Source: a virus
IMG/VR virus record: IMGVR_UViG_3300023175_000036
Location: 1 to 60,502 of that record
Length of the DNA: 60,502 bases
Direction: 5' to 3' (one strand)
Below the pieces are notes generated by a model that saw only the letters and a program-made list of their open reading frames with translations, ran no database searches and was not told the DNA's origin. This document shows positions 51,501-58,753 of this stretch, in pieces. A program made the translations under genes and the position numbers. Each line of letters starts with the position of its first letter. Within the stretch, counting starts at the first letter, position 1.

Positions 51501-51769
51501 GTACCTAAGTGTAAATATTGATCGTCACTCCATATAGTATTACCTTGTACATTGATGTTTCCAATGTCTGCTCTGTTTGTTACTATAAGATTTGTTGTAC
51601 GAGTTGTACCGTTGACGTCTAATTCGTATTGAGGCGTTGCGCTTTTAATACCGATACGCTGATTATTAACATCTAGATAAAGTAAGTCTGTCTCAAACGC
51701 CAGATCTATCCCATTACGGATAAGATTTGACTTTAAGAGCGGACCACTTATACGACCAAGTGCGCTCAT
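45530..51769 (-). CDS. Giant repeat-rich fibre-like protein (2079 aa)
   Basis: The N-terminus MSALGRISGPLLKSNLIRNG is shared with the 1964-aa protein and probably attaches to the virion. Residues about 320-400 start a right-handed beta-helix (IYYVAENGDDLHTG, YPGVYTEIFPLTVPAGVTVK), continued by SRSPYIKNITVITKG (about 540) and YNSVDHKGDFRVGDLFYVNQ (about 780). Residues 850-1970 are a repeat array with at least thirteen (D/N)LELRA.GTGEI..P.N.V units alternating with LTVSG(A/T)T.LQ(N/D)T.ITGT segments, likely a long beta-helical shaft. The C-terminus has two RP....G.(I/M)R(Y/W)N motifs and ends ISRAEAEELAFEIVLSLG. A long structured leader and AGGAG precede it. No chaperone domain is seen. Confidence 0.9.
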   Translation of the reverse strand: MSALGRISGPLLKSNLIRNGIDLAFETDLLYLDVNNQRIGIKSATPQYELDVNGTTRTTNLIVTNRADIGNINVQGNTIWSDDQYLHLGTLDNVVYNNKLRVDDIDIEGNVISTNTSNSNLELRPNGTGEVHVYGNMEVDGNIHATGNITADGNIVLGDANTDNITFNADIASNIIPDADDTYRLGEGGRQYQSNIDFSLGDITLTVSNGVGTVSIPSTDSTAWIDDVLEKPLNYTYLFALEGTSGTLHKVTRTGNWSGTQPQTAAISAPSILDGTYNIVQVNIDAKRWADVWVDSIITNGINTGTIIVDGINLTLRQGNIYYVAENGDDLHTGTHQQDPFASLQKALSVAGAGDTVHIYPGVYTEIFPLTVPAGVTVKGQGLRSVKIVPTTATEYNDAFLLNGETTIEDITVADFYSGGRYYEVTAASAGSTTVNIPNYADGSFSHTYVSGGTITIGGISYNITGATYTHTTGVLVLTHSASGTATIGNDVFISNITFSCVGGDGLAYNRVFPDNGYAFRFAADFEVTSRSPYIKNITVITKGSTTTAEDPRGFNAGDAGKGAYIDGAYATPNSKEASMLFHSATFITPGVDTITCTNGVRVEWLNSFTYFANRSIYAFDRGHGLGMEGKTRIRLSGITGTFGAGETVTFTSTDNSTVYAKAINDVEGDTLIINGKDEDLLDFDWTPISIVSSGGATATTIENVDIRDFGAEIRLIGSASVYGNYGLVGDGPGVLMYAIGHNLAYIGNGKEVTNDANTVIQANEVVENNNAQIRYNSVDHKGDFRVGDLFYVNQETGAASFSVSDFIINTTGGVTFTTGGDTTFVDGTKIETGDWRISGNTIQTLTQNANFTAASGQINLQDNVNVTGNLDVTGNVTIGGNITIGDEDTDTIQIVAGIDSDIIPRQDSTWSLGTETKTWSNLFVNQINVDGIRIRDNFIESTESNANLELRTNGTGNIYIPSNDVQIDNNLTVDGTATLANTNISGTLTLVGDFNQTGNYSLTEDMSVGQNLTVGADAQFEEILIDGNVITTTTSNADLDLRAAGTGNIVIPNNDVNITNDLNVTGDISANNLTVAANVTSNDANIGDVQISGTTVEATASNADLELRANGTGDILVPSNDVILSQDLTVQGNTSLQGTSITGTLTHVGNTTQTGNVTLLGEWTNGDIYIEDNFITTTASNSNLELRASGTGEILVPNNNVQIDNNLTVSGATDLQDTTVTGTITHTGDTTQTGNYIIAGSWTNGDIQINGNTVETTLSNSNLDLRASGSGSIIVPTNNVTFSQALTVSGATDLQNTTITGTITHTGNVVQTGNFDIAGEISNGNILIEDNFIATTNSNSDLELRASGTGEILIPNNDVRITNDLVVNGDATLGDTTLTGNVSITGDITQTGDYTITANVTVGGTLTVSSIAQFEEILIDDNVITTTTSNTDLELRASGTGDILIPNNNLHIVNDLSVDGTITVGNINSAGTVTANTFTTGDILIDDNFITTTSSNSNLELRASGTGEIYVPTNNVQIDNDLTVSGVTDLQNTTITGTVTHAGSTTQTGNINLTGNYDVTGTVTVSSVAQFENVNITNNVVTTTESNSDLELRAAGTGEVLVPNNDVHITNDLYVDGTITVGDINSAGTITANRFSTGDILIDDNFITTTTSNSNLELRASGTGEVYIPSNDVTIEQDLTVNGTTTLKGTNIVGNVTQTGNVTQTGDYNLTGALDVDGNITIAGAVQFENIQIAGNVLETTLSNSDLELRANGAGQVVIPNNDVDINGNLTVNGTLTVGDIVSTGQIQANTFYTGDILVDDNFITTTTSNSDLELRASGTGSIIIDTFDINDATISTSGDMTLAPSSGLTIIDATGSLRLPIGTTAERPTAVAGQIRYNSELNRFEGYNGTNWINLKGVEDLDGNTRVTAELTEGANDNVIRFYNDGNLTVDIDSTRLNALKITVDDIQVDGNVISTVTANTDLVLSANGTGSVKIDNISIKNNTISNTVSNAVTVFEETDNGYVKFDGTYGMVIPVGGNANRPPLAYTETGQMRWNTDAQRTEIYDGANWVSVAGTSSGISRAEAEELAFEIVLSLG
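45840..48960 (-). repeat. LELR-type repeat array of the 2079-aa protein
   Basis: About 13 units encoding SN(S/A)(D/N)LELRASGTGEI followed by (V/I)PNN(D/N)V and a LTV.G segment, at roughly 60-95-residue spacing; one further single unit lies near 51.4 kb. DNA identity between units is high. Confidence 0.88.
46722..46801 (+). repeat. 80-nt perfect direct repeat, copy in the 2079-aa gene
   Basis: Identical base for base, by eye, to 53284-53363 in the 1964-aa gene. It encodes the end of one LTV segment and the start of a LELR unit. Confidence 0.9.
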
Positions 51770-51902
51770 TCTATCTCCTCAACACGGGGATCCTGTCCCT
51801 CTAGCCTAAATTTTCAGCTTTCGCTCTTTGCTGGCTAACCACAGTTTGTTGTGCTAGGCTTGTTGATATGGTGGTCAACAATGGTCTTGCTTCGCATTAA
51901 TA
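51770..51902 (-). promoter_or_regulatory. Structured 5' leader of the 2079-aa gene
   Basis: A gene-free 133-nt leader between the late box and the ATG. Minus-strand RNA can form TTGTTGA/TCAACAA (7 bp perfect, 51860-51866 with 51875-51881), a CAGC/GCTG hairpin, an AGCCTA/TAGGCT long-range pairing and a GGGA/TCCC hairpin next to the AGGAG site. It is not a canonical tRNA, since no T-loop is seen. Confidence 0.45.
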
Positions 51903-51911
51903 GTATTTATG
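51903..51911 (-). promoter_or_regulatory. Late promoter box CATAAATAC
   Basis: The minus strand reads CACATAAATACTATTAATG. It is the predicted start of the unit from the 2079-aa gene through the 1833-aa gene, with an unusually long leader. Confidence 0.6.
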
Positions 51912-51932
51912 TGATTTGAAAATAAACTAGGA

Positions 51933-54900
51933 TTAACCAAAGATTAATGTGTATTCTAAGAGCAAATCGTCGAACTCCGCTGGAGTAATTGCTGTTGCAA
52001 TACCCGCTGAAGCTATATATTCAGTACCGTTCCAAGTTTCAAGAACTTGATTTGATGTGTTCCATCGTGTATCACCAATTTGCGGATTAGGCTGTCCTAA
52101 ATTTGCAGGACGTTCTCCTGTTAATCCTGTAGGAACAACTATACCCTTTGAACCATTAAATTTAATGTGTCCAAATCCTTTAGTTTTAAGTATTAGATTG
52201 TTACCGTTGTCTTTAATAGAATTATCTTTAATAGATATATTACCGAAAGAAGTTTCTCCTGTGCCATTTGCACTAAGCTCTAAATCTGAATTTGTTACAT
52301 TTGTTTCTATAGTATTGTTGTCAAACAAAACATCGTCAACTTGTATTCCGTGTATAAACAAGCCTTCGCCAGTAACTTCTCCTGCTAAGTTTGTACTATC
52401 TAAAGGATTTTCTGCACCATTAACTATAAATCTTATGTTATTTGATGTAGGATCTGCTGTAACACTAGTTTGTCTATTTGCAGAATATACTCCATTAAAT
52501 GTTATAGTGCTTGTAGAACCAGTCCCTTCAAAAATATGATCATCAATATTAAATCTAATATCTCCTATATTACCAGAAGATACTAACACAGAACCTCCTG
52601 AGTTGTATATAGTGTCTGATGATCCAAATATTGTAGACGCACTTCCGCCGTCTAGTATACTGCCGCTAATTGTTGATAACCCGCCATCTAAGAATATGTC
52701 TTGTGATTCTACACGCTGAGATGTTAATCCTTTAGGAATTTGTAAAGCAGACGTTGAATCAATAATTAAATTTTCAGTAGGCGCTAATGTAATATCTCTT
52801 ACTGTACTATCTATTGGTGATGTTGTTCCGATAGTATTACCAGTAAACTCTATTTCTTGTAAGTAGACACTACCGGTACCGTTAGTACGTAGTTCTAAAT
52901 TACTGTTGCTATTTGTAGTAGTAATAACATTATCAAAGAACTGTATATCAGTGCTTAGTTCTATAGTATCTAAGTCAACATTATCATCTACAGAAATAGA
53001 ATTAACATTGAAAGTACTTGTTGTTAAGTCTTTATAAACATGAAGATTTTCATTAAAAATAATTTGTCCTGTGCCAGCAGCACGTAAATCTAAATTGCTG
53101 TTAGACAACGTTGTTTCTAGAACATTTCCGTGTATTTTTATATCATCAAATTGAAATGCTTGATCGGTAACTAAAGAACTAATATTTAAATTACCAATTA
53201 AATTATAATTACCGGTTTGCGTTCTAGTACCTGTAAGGATTAAATCTCCAGTAATAGATGCATTATCAATATTTGTGTTACTGTTAACTGTTAAATCTTG
53301 TTCGATAGTAACATCATTACTTGGAATATAAACTTCACCTGTACCACTAGCACGTAGTTCTAAATTTGAATTAGATATCGATGTAGAAATATAGTTTTCA
53401 TTTATTTCTATATTGCTATCAGTAATGTTAATTTCATCTAACACAAGATCTTGAGCAACATTAATATCTGTAGTTGTTATACTTGCTGTAAATAAATTAT
53501 TGTTAACACGTAAATTTGTTCCGTCTATTAATACTTTACCTGTTCCTACTGCACGTAGATCTAAGTCATTATTATTAACAGTTGTTGTAATAACATTATC
53601 ACTAATTCTAATATCAGTAAGTTGTACATCTCCTTGGAAATCAACTTGCCCTGTTACATCTAAATTACCAACTTGCGTGTATTCTGAAATTGTACTAGTA
53701 GGTCTAGTATCGCCAACTTTTTCAATTTGATATGTATAAACGTTGCCATTAATATCAACTAATGAACCTCTATTATAAGTATCATTTCCAGATAAGAATG
53801 TTGATTGAGTTCCTGTAAATGTGCCTACTGAAACTCCGTTATACAACAATGTATTGCTATTTGTTCCAATATCAACTACCCAACTTGTTACACCTATATC
53901 TACTATAAATCCTGTAAGAACAGTTGTAGTTCCAGAGGTTATATTTGTATCTCCAGCATGTGTTATTGTACCTGTAACTGTAGTATTTTGTAGATTTGTT
54001 GTTCCGCTAACAGTTAAATTATTATCAATTTGTACATTTTCAGGCATATAAACATCGCCAGAGCCACTAGCACGTAGTTCTAAATTACTGTTTGAAACAT
54101 TTGTAGTTACATAGTTGTCTCTTATTTCAATGTTGCCGTCTGTAACATTAATTTCATAAAGATTTAAATTATTAGTAACATTAATGTCAACAGCACTAAT
54201 GTATCTAGTAGACAAGTCGTTATCTACTTGCATGTTATTATTTGGAACTAGTACTTTACCGGTTCCACTTGCACGTAGTTCTAAATCTGCATTTGAAGTT
54301 GTTGTTGTAATAAAGTTATCATCTATAAGAATTTCTTCAAACTGCGCTTGCTGAGATACATCAAGTGTTCCGTCAATAAAAAGATTATCTGTAACAGTTA
54401 AACTACCGTCTTGTATACTTTTAGCCAAGACGACATTACCATTAATTGTTAATGCACCGGTATATTCCATTGTGCCGCCTACAAAAAAGTTATTATTAAT
54501 AGTAAGAACATTACCTGTATCAATTATAACTTCGCCTGTACCGCTTGCACGTAGTTCTAAATCACTATTTGAATTTGTAGTAGTAATAAAGTTATCTTCA
54601 ATTAGTATATTACCGTTACTAATTTCACCTGCAATATCAAAATTACCTGTTTGTTGGAGATCTCCAACATGTGTTACAGTACCAGTAATTGTAGTACCTT
54701 GTAAACTAGTTGCGCCGCTTACAGTTAAGTCTTGAGCAATTTCTACATCGTTGCTATCAACATTAATTGTTCCGGTACCAGCTGATTCTAATATTAAATT
54801 ACCTGAAGTAGTTGTAATAAAATTATCTTCAATATATACGTTGTCAACTGTTAACTCACCGCTTTGTTGGAAACTTCCAACTTGAGTTCTATCACCTGTG

Positions 54901-57827
54901 TGAATAATTGTACCTGTAATAGTAGTACCTTGTAAATTTGTATCTGTACTTACTGTTAAATCGTTGTTAATTTGTACATCGTTATTAGGTATTGTAACTT
55001 CACCTGTACCACTAGCACGTAGTTCTAAATTGCTATTTGATTCTGTAGTAGTAATAAAATTATCTTCAATATAGATATTACTATTTGTCCACTCACCTAA
55101 AAGTGTTACATTGCCAGTTTGATTAGTATCTCCAACATGTGTTACATTGCCAGTAATTGAAGTGCCTTGTAGACTTGTATATCCTTGTACAGTTAAGTCT
55201 TGCTGCAATAAAGTATCTGTTCCTGTAATGATAACATTTCTGTCAGCACCTAAATTTAAATCGCCATTTAAACTAGTTGTTTCAATGTAGTTGTCGTTTA
55301 TTTCTACATTTCCAATATTTGCATTATCAGTTGTAATGTTTAAATTTACAGTTGTGTTTGTAGCACTAGTATCTCTAGCACTGAGATTATTTGTTACATT
55401 AACAGTTTCTTGTAAATTAACTGTACCGGTGCCAACAGCACGTAGTTCTAAATCTGCATTTGAAGTTGTTGTAGTAATAGTATTGTCATTAATTAATATT
55501 TCTTCAAACTGTACACTTGCACCAACAGTTAAATTTTGAGATATATCTGCATTTCCAGAAACTGTAAAGTTTCCAGTTTGATTTATATCTCCAACATATA
55601 TAAAATTAGGGTCAGTAATGTCAACATCGCTATTAATTGTTGTAGTGCCTGAAACAGTTAAGTTGTTATTAACTTGTACACTTTCGGGGATGTAAATTTC
55701 ACCAGTACCATTAGCACGTAGTTCAAAATCAGCGTTTGAAACATTAAGTTCAATAACGTTATCATAAATGCTAAAGTCTGCTCCTTCAACTCTGTCTAAG
55801 TGTGCAAGTAACCAACGTTTTTCAAAACTACCTAAATCAAATGTTAAAGTCTGATGAGGATTAAAGTTTTGCTCAAACTCTGTATTAAATTCTAATCTGT
55901 CAGTTGCCTGATCGCCATAAAAGTTTAAAGTTCCGTCAAATGTTAAGTCTCCTGTTATGTTAACATCGCCTGTAACATTTGTATTATTTTGTAGATTGAT
56001 CTGTCCGGTAGCACTAGCAATGTTTATATCACCTGTTCTGCTTTCTATTACATTATTTGATATTGTAAAATTTCCAAGATCAATAAATGCACCGTCAATA
56101 ACAGTTGTGTTTGCTCCTGTATTAACACGTAAAGCATTAAACTGATTAACACTTAATGTATCAATGTTAATTGTTGTGTTGCCTGTTTCAAAGTCAACCC
56201 AGAAGTTATCACCAATTCTAAAACCACCTAGATGATCAGTTGTTGTAAAGTGTATTTTACCACTGTTTAGTTCTTCTATTTCGTTTGCATAAATTGCACG
56301 ACTTTTATCATTGTCAACATATTTGCCAGCACCGATATATGCCATGTTGTGCTGTATCAAATACATTAGTGTATCTGCGCCGTCTGCTACTGCACCATAG
56401 TTACCGTATACGTTAGCACTGCCTATTGAGCGTACTTCTGCACCGTATTCTACAGTACTGCCGTCATAAGTTGTGCGTCCTGTTACACCATTAAATGCAT
56501 AAAGGCCTCTATTAGCAAAGTATGTAAATGAATTTAACCATTCTACTCTAACACCGTTAGTCATACTAATAACATCAGCATTAGGACAAATAAATGTACA
56601 CGAATGGAATAGCATACTTGCTTCTATGCTAGAACTATCTAGTTCTGCACCATCAATCCAAGCACCTCGTCCTGCATCACCTTCGTCAAAGCCTCTAGGA
56701 TCACTTGCACTAGTTACACTACCTTTTGTAATAACTGTAATGTTTTGTGCATAAGGACTTCTGTTTGTTATAACAGCATTAGGTGCAAAACGTAATGCAT
56801 AACCTGTGTTGTTAATGCTGTTGTAGTAATAATCTTTAATGGTGATATCTGATAATGTACTACTATCATTTAAATGAAATATATCTTTGTCTTGTGTTGC
56901 AACAGTAGGTTTAACTACTGTGTTTCTTAAATCCACACCACGTACTGTTACTCTTTCTGGAACAACTAATGGACAAGTTTCTTCGTATACTCCTGGATAA
57001 ACTAGTACTGTCACCGGGCCTAGTGTACTTGCATCGCATCGTGCTAGTGCTTCTTCAATTGTTGCTAACGGACTTTGAGGATGATCGCCTACATTTGTAT
57101 TGTCACCGTTTGCTGCAACATAAAATATGTTTCCTTGACGAGAATCTAGGAACATATTATCTACATTAACTACTCCAGTAGTAACTAGTTGACCGTTAAC
57201 TAAGTTAGTATGAATTTCATTCCATCTTTTAAATTTTTTACCTATTGTATATGTGTCAGTAATGTCTGGCATGATGTCGTCTTTGACATCTGCGTTAAAG
57301 TCAACACTATCAGTATCTGCGTCACCAAAAGTAATATTTCCGTCAAACGTAATATTTCCTGCAGAGTGCATATTACCAAACACTTCTAGGTTAGATTTTA
57401 CATCTAGTAATCCAGTACCATTAAATTTTAAATCAATATCTGTATTAGTACTATGTGTTAAAATATAATTGTCTGAAATATAAAATTGTTCTGTTTCTAA
57501 ATTTGAGGCTTGTATGTGTTCACCTGCATTTAGATATATAGGTCCGTTATTAGAATCAATTCTATTAGTAGACCAACTAAAGTTAGCAATATCGGCAGTG
57601 TCGCCAATTAAAATTGTTGTTTGTGTTGTATTAGAGATATGTAATTCGTTAGCAGGCGCTTCGACGTCAACACCAATACGGCCGTCGTTAACGTTTATTT
57701 TTAGTAGTGTTGGATCACTATTAGTATTTTTAAATGTAAGGTTCGCTTGAGAAGGATTGCTTGTTGTACCTTGTCTTAAAAGGTTAGCTTCTAATAACGG
57801 ACCGGATATTCTACCTACTTGTGCCAC
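51933..57827 (-). CDS. Giant repeat-rich fibre-like protein (1964 aa)
   Basis: A paralogue of the 2079-aa protein, starting MAQVGRISGPLLEANLLRQG. The beta-helix begins near residue 232 (IFYVAANGDNTNVG, YPGVYEETCPLVVPERVTVR), with NRSPYAQNITVITKG near 355 and FTTTDHLGGFRIGDNFWVDF near 530. Residues about 690-1850 are LELR-type repeats, at least twelve recognisable and several degenerate, interspersed with unique insertions (for instance GFIVDIGVTSWVVDIGTNSN near 1320). The C-terminus has RPANLGQPNPQIGDTRWNTS and ends ITPAEFDDLLLEYTLIFG, like its sister. The box TATAAATAC and AAGGAG ribosome site suggest strong late expression. It is probably a shaft or fibre of the same organelle. Confidence 0.9.
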   Translation of the reverse strand: MAQVGRISGPLLEANLLRQGTTSNPSQANLTFKNTNSDPTLLKINVNDGRIGVDVEAPANELHISNTTQTTILIGDTADIANFSWSTNRIDSNNGPIYLNAGEHIQASNLETEQFYISDNYILTHSTNTDIDLKFNGTGLLDVKSNLEVFGNMHSAGNITFDGNITFGDADTDSVDFNADVKDDIMPDITDTYTIGKKFKRWNEIHTNLVNGQLVTTGVVNVDNMFLDSRQGNIFYVAANGDNTNVGDHPQSPLATIEEALARCDASTLGPVTVLVYPGVYEETCPLVVPERVTVRGVDLRNTVVKPTVATQDKDIFHLNDSSTLSDITIKDYYYNSINNTGYALRFAPNAVITNRSPYAQNITVITKGSVTSASDPRGFDEGDAGRGAWIDGAELDSSSIEASMLFHSCTFICPNADVISMTNGVRVEWLNSFTYFANRGLYAFNGVTGRTTYDGSTVEYGAEVRSIGSANVYGNYGAVADGADTLMYLIQHNMAYIGAGKYVDNDKSRAIYANEIEELNSGKIHFTTTDHLGGFRIGDNFWVDFETGNTTINIDTLSVNQFNALRVNTGANTTVIDGAFIDLGNFTISNNVIESRTGDINIASATGQINLQNNTNVTGDVNITGDLTFDGTLNFYGDQATDRLEFNTEFEQNFNPHQTLTFDLGSFEKRWLLAHLDRVEGADFSIYDNVIELNVSNADFELRANGTGEIYIPESVQVNNNLTVSGTTTINSDVDITDPNFIYVGDINQTGNFTVSGNADISQNLTVGASVQFEEILINDNTITTTTSNADLELRAVGTGTVNLQETVNVTNNLSARDTSATNTTVNLNITTDNANIGNVEINDNYIETTSLNGDLNLGADRNVIITGTDTLLQQDLTVQGYTSLQGTSITGNVTHVGDTNQTGNVTLLGEWTNSNIYIEDNFITTTESNSNLELRASGTGEVTIPNNDVQINNDLTVSTDTNLQGTTITGTIIHTGDRTQVGSFQQSGELTVDNVYIEDNFITTTSGNLILESAGTGTINVDSNDVEIAQDLTVSGATSLQGTTITGTVTHVGDLQQTGNFDIAGEISNGNILIEDNFITTTNSNSDLELRASGTGEVIIDTGNVLTINNNFFVGGTMEYTGALTINGNVVLAKSIQDGSLTVTDNLFIDGTLDVSQQAQFEEILIDDNFITTTTSNADLELRASGTGKVLVPNNNMQVDNDLSTRYISAVDINVTNNLNLYEINVTDGNIEIRDNYVTTNVSNSNLELRASGSGDVYMPENVQIDNNLTVSGTTNLQNTTVTGTITHAGDTNITSGTTTVLTGFIVDIGVTSWVVDIGTNSNTLLYNGVSVGTFTGTQSTFLSGNDTYNRGSLVDINGNVYTYQIEKVGDTRPTSTISEYTQVGNLDVTGQVDFQGDVQLTDIRISDNVITTTVNNNDLDLRAVGTGKVLIDGTNLRVNNNLFTASITTTDINVAQDLVLDEINITDSNIEINENYISTSISNSNLELRASGTGEVYIPSNDVTIEQDLTVNSNTNIDNASITGDLILTGTRTQTGNYNLIGNLNISSLVTDQAFQFDDIKIHGNVLETTLSNSNLDLRAAGTGQIIFNENLHVYKDLTTSTFNVNSISVDDNVDLDTIELSTDIQFFDNVITTTNSNSNLELRTNGTGSVYLQEIEFTGNTIGTTSPIDSTVRDITLAPTENLIIDSTSALQIPKGLTSQRVESQDIFLDGGLSTISGSILDGGSASTIFGSSDTIYNSGGSVLVSSGNIGDIRFNIDDHIFEGTGSTSTITFNGVYSANRQTSVTADPTSNNIRFIVNGAENPLDSTNLAGEVTGEGLFIHGIQVDDVLFDNNTIETNVTNSDLELSANGTGETSFGNISIKDNSIKDNGNNLILKTKGFGHIKFNGSKGIVVPTGLTGERPANLGQPNPQIGDTRWNTSNQVLETWNGTEYIASAGIATAITPAEFDDLLLEYTLIFG
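52240..55760 (-). repeat. LELR-type repeat array of the 1964-aa protein
   Basis: About 12-13 units of the same kind as in the 2079-aa protein but less regular. Some are degenerate (DLNLGADRNV, NLILESAGTGT) or lack the VPNN segment. Confidence 0.85.
53284..53363 (+). repeat. 80-nt perfect direct repeat, copy in the 1964-aa gene
   Basis: Identical to 46722-46801, same orientation, 6.5 kb away. Confidence 0.9.
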
Positions 57828-57847
57828 TCGATAATCTCCTTGACACA

Positions 57848-57856
57848 GTATTTATA
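57848..57856 (-). promoter_or_regulatory. Consensus late promoter box TATAAATAC
   Basis: A perfect match to the T4 late consensus TATAAATA on the minus strand. AAGGAG and the ATG of the 1964-aa gene follow within 30 nt. Confidence 0.75.
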
Positions 57857-57860
57857 GGAT

Positions 57861-58376
57861 TTACTTATCGAAGTTATGTAGGACTGTTACTGGCTTACCA
57901 AGATCAGGAGCACTTGCAAATTCTATATACCAACCTGCTGGCTTTCCGCTTGGATTTTGTACTAAACTGTAGTTTGTATTTGGTAATTGATAAACGTTTT
58001 CAACAAACACTAAAATATTTTGTGCTGCTGCTGGAATAGGGTAAAAAGGATCACTACTATTTAAAGGACCAAAGTATACTTCATTTGCATCGCCATTACC
58101 TAAACTTTGTACTGTAATAGGTGCATATGAAGAAGGAGCAGCATTTCTAATACCGTTCCATTCGCCTGCTTCGTATACTTCAAATCTGTTATCAGTAGTA
58201 TTATAACGCATATGACCGTTTTTTGGAAATTGCGGACGGGTTTCTGTAGGACCTTTAGGGACAAGAACAACATTTTCACTATCAAGTATAACTTCTTTAT
58301 CTACAGTAGTCACATGTACGCCTCTTCCTATTCCAAGGCTTCTAGTATTAGTTGTTTGTCTCTTAATGTATCTCAT
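57861..58376 (-). CDS. Fibre-associated structural protein with RP..RYN..W motif
   Basis: A 171-aa protein. Residues 1-45 (MRYIKRQTTNTRSLGIGRGV) are basic. Residues about 40-80 carry PTETRPQFPKNGHMRYNTTD then RFEVYEAGEWNGI, the same RP...G..R(Y/W)N....E.Y.G..W motif found near the C-termini of the 2079- and 1964-aa proteins. The C-terminal 80 residues (NILVFVENVYQLPNTNYSLV ... PVTVLHNF) resemble a short beta-domain seen at the ends of phage fibres. Its ATG overlaps the stop of the 121-aa gene by one base. It could be a detached fibre tip or a connector (inference). Confidence 0.8.
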   Translation of the reverse strand: MRYIKRQTTNTRSLGIGRGVHVTTVDKEVILDSENVVLVPKGPTETRPQFPKNGHMRYNTTDNRFEVYEAGEWNGIRNAAPSSYAPITVQSLGNGDANEVYFGPLNSSDPFYPIPAAAQNILVFVENVYQLPNTNYSLVQNPSGKPAGWYIEFASAPDLGKPVTVLHNFDK

Positions 58377-58741
58377 TATACTTCCATATAGCTTACTGTT
58401 GCTGTAATATTAGTTGGTGATGTAGTTGCTGCTTTAATTACATCTCCAGGTGCAAGTATAAGTTTCTCTGTGTCCATTGTAAAGGTTTCGCCTGCTGGAA
58501 TAGGAATGTTATTTAAAACCATATTACCTACACCTGCTGCTGCGCCATTTGCACAGACATGCACATCTAAGTACGTATCACCGCCATCGGTGTATATTTC
58601 TTCTTGCGGATTTTGCGCCGTATTACAGAACATTATAGTTGTAACAGCCCAGCCGCCAGCATTATAGTTGGGATCACCTACACTAGGAACTTCTAATATG
58701 TCTGTATATGCGCCGCCAATTTGTGTGTTTTGGATTGCCAT
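58376..58741 (-). CDS. Small beta-rich virion protein (family A, copy 3)
   Basis: A 121-aa protein beginning MAIQNTQIGGAYTDILEVPS. The family layout is clear: WAVTTIMFCNTAQNPQ, YLDVHVCANGAAAGVGNMVL, IPIPAGETFTMDTEKLILAP, GDVIKAATTSPTNITATVSY, ending MEV. It is slightly longer than the other two members owing to an insertion around residues 45-60. The ribosome site is AAAGGAAC. It overlaps the next gene by one base and follows the 349-aa fibre gene by 12 nt. Confidence 0.78.
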   Translation of the reverse strand: MAIQNTQIGGAYTDILEVPSVGDPNYNAGGWAVTTIMFCNTAQNPQEEIYTDGGDTYLDVHVCANGAAAGVGNMVLNNIPIPAGETFTMDTEKLILAPGDVIKAATTSPTNITATVSYMEV

Positions 58742-58753
58742 TTATCGTTCCTT

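Noticed and set aside
51780-51900. tRNA gene in the long leader
   Set aside because: Hairpins are present, but there is no T-loop GTTCRA-like sequence, acceptor stem or anticodon arm in the right order on either strand.
45530-57827. Regular short repeats suggesting a CRISPR array
   Set aside because: The repeats are in frame, coding, degenerate and without unique spacers of fixed length; they are fibre protein repeats.
1348-58667. Numerous 60-170-codon open frames antisense to or out of frame with the large genes (for example 48264-48770 plus, 41202-41483 plus)
   Set aside because: They mirror repeats of the real genes, have no ribosome sites and show composition expected of shadow frames.
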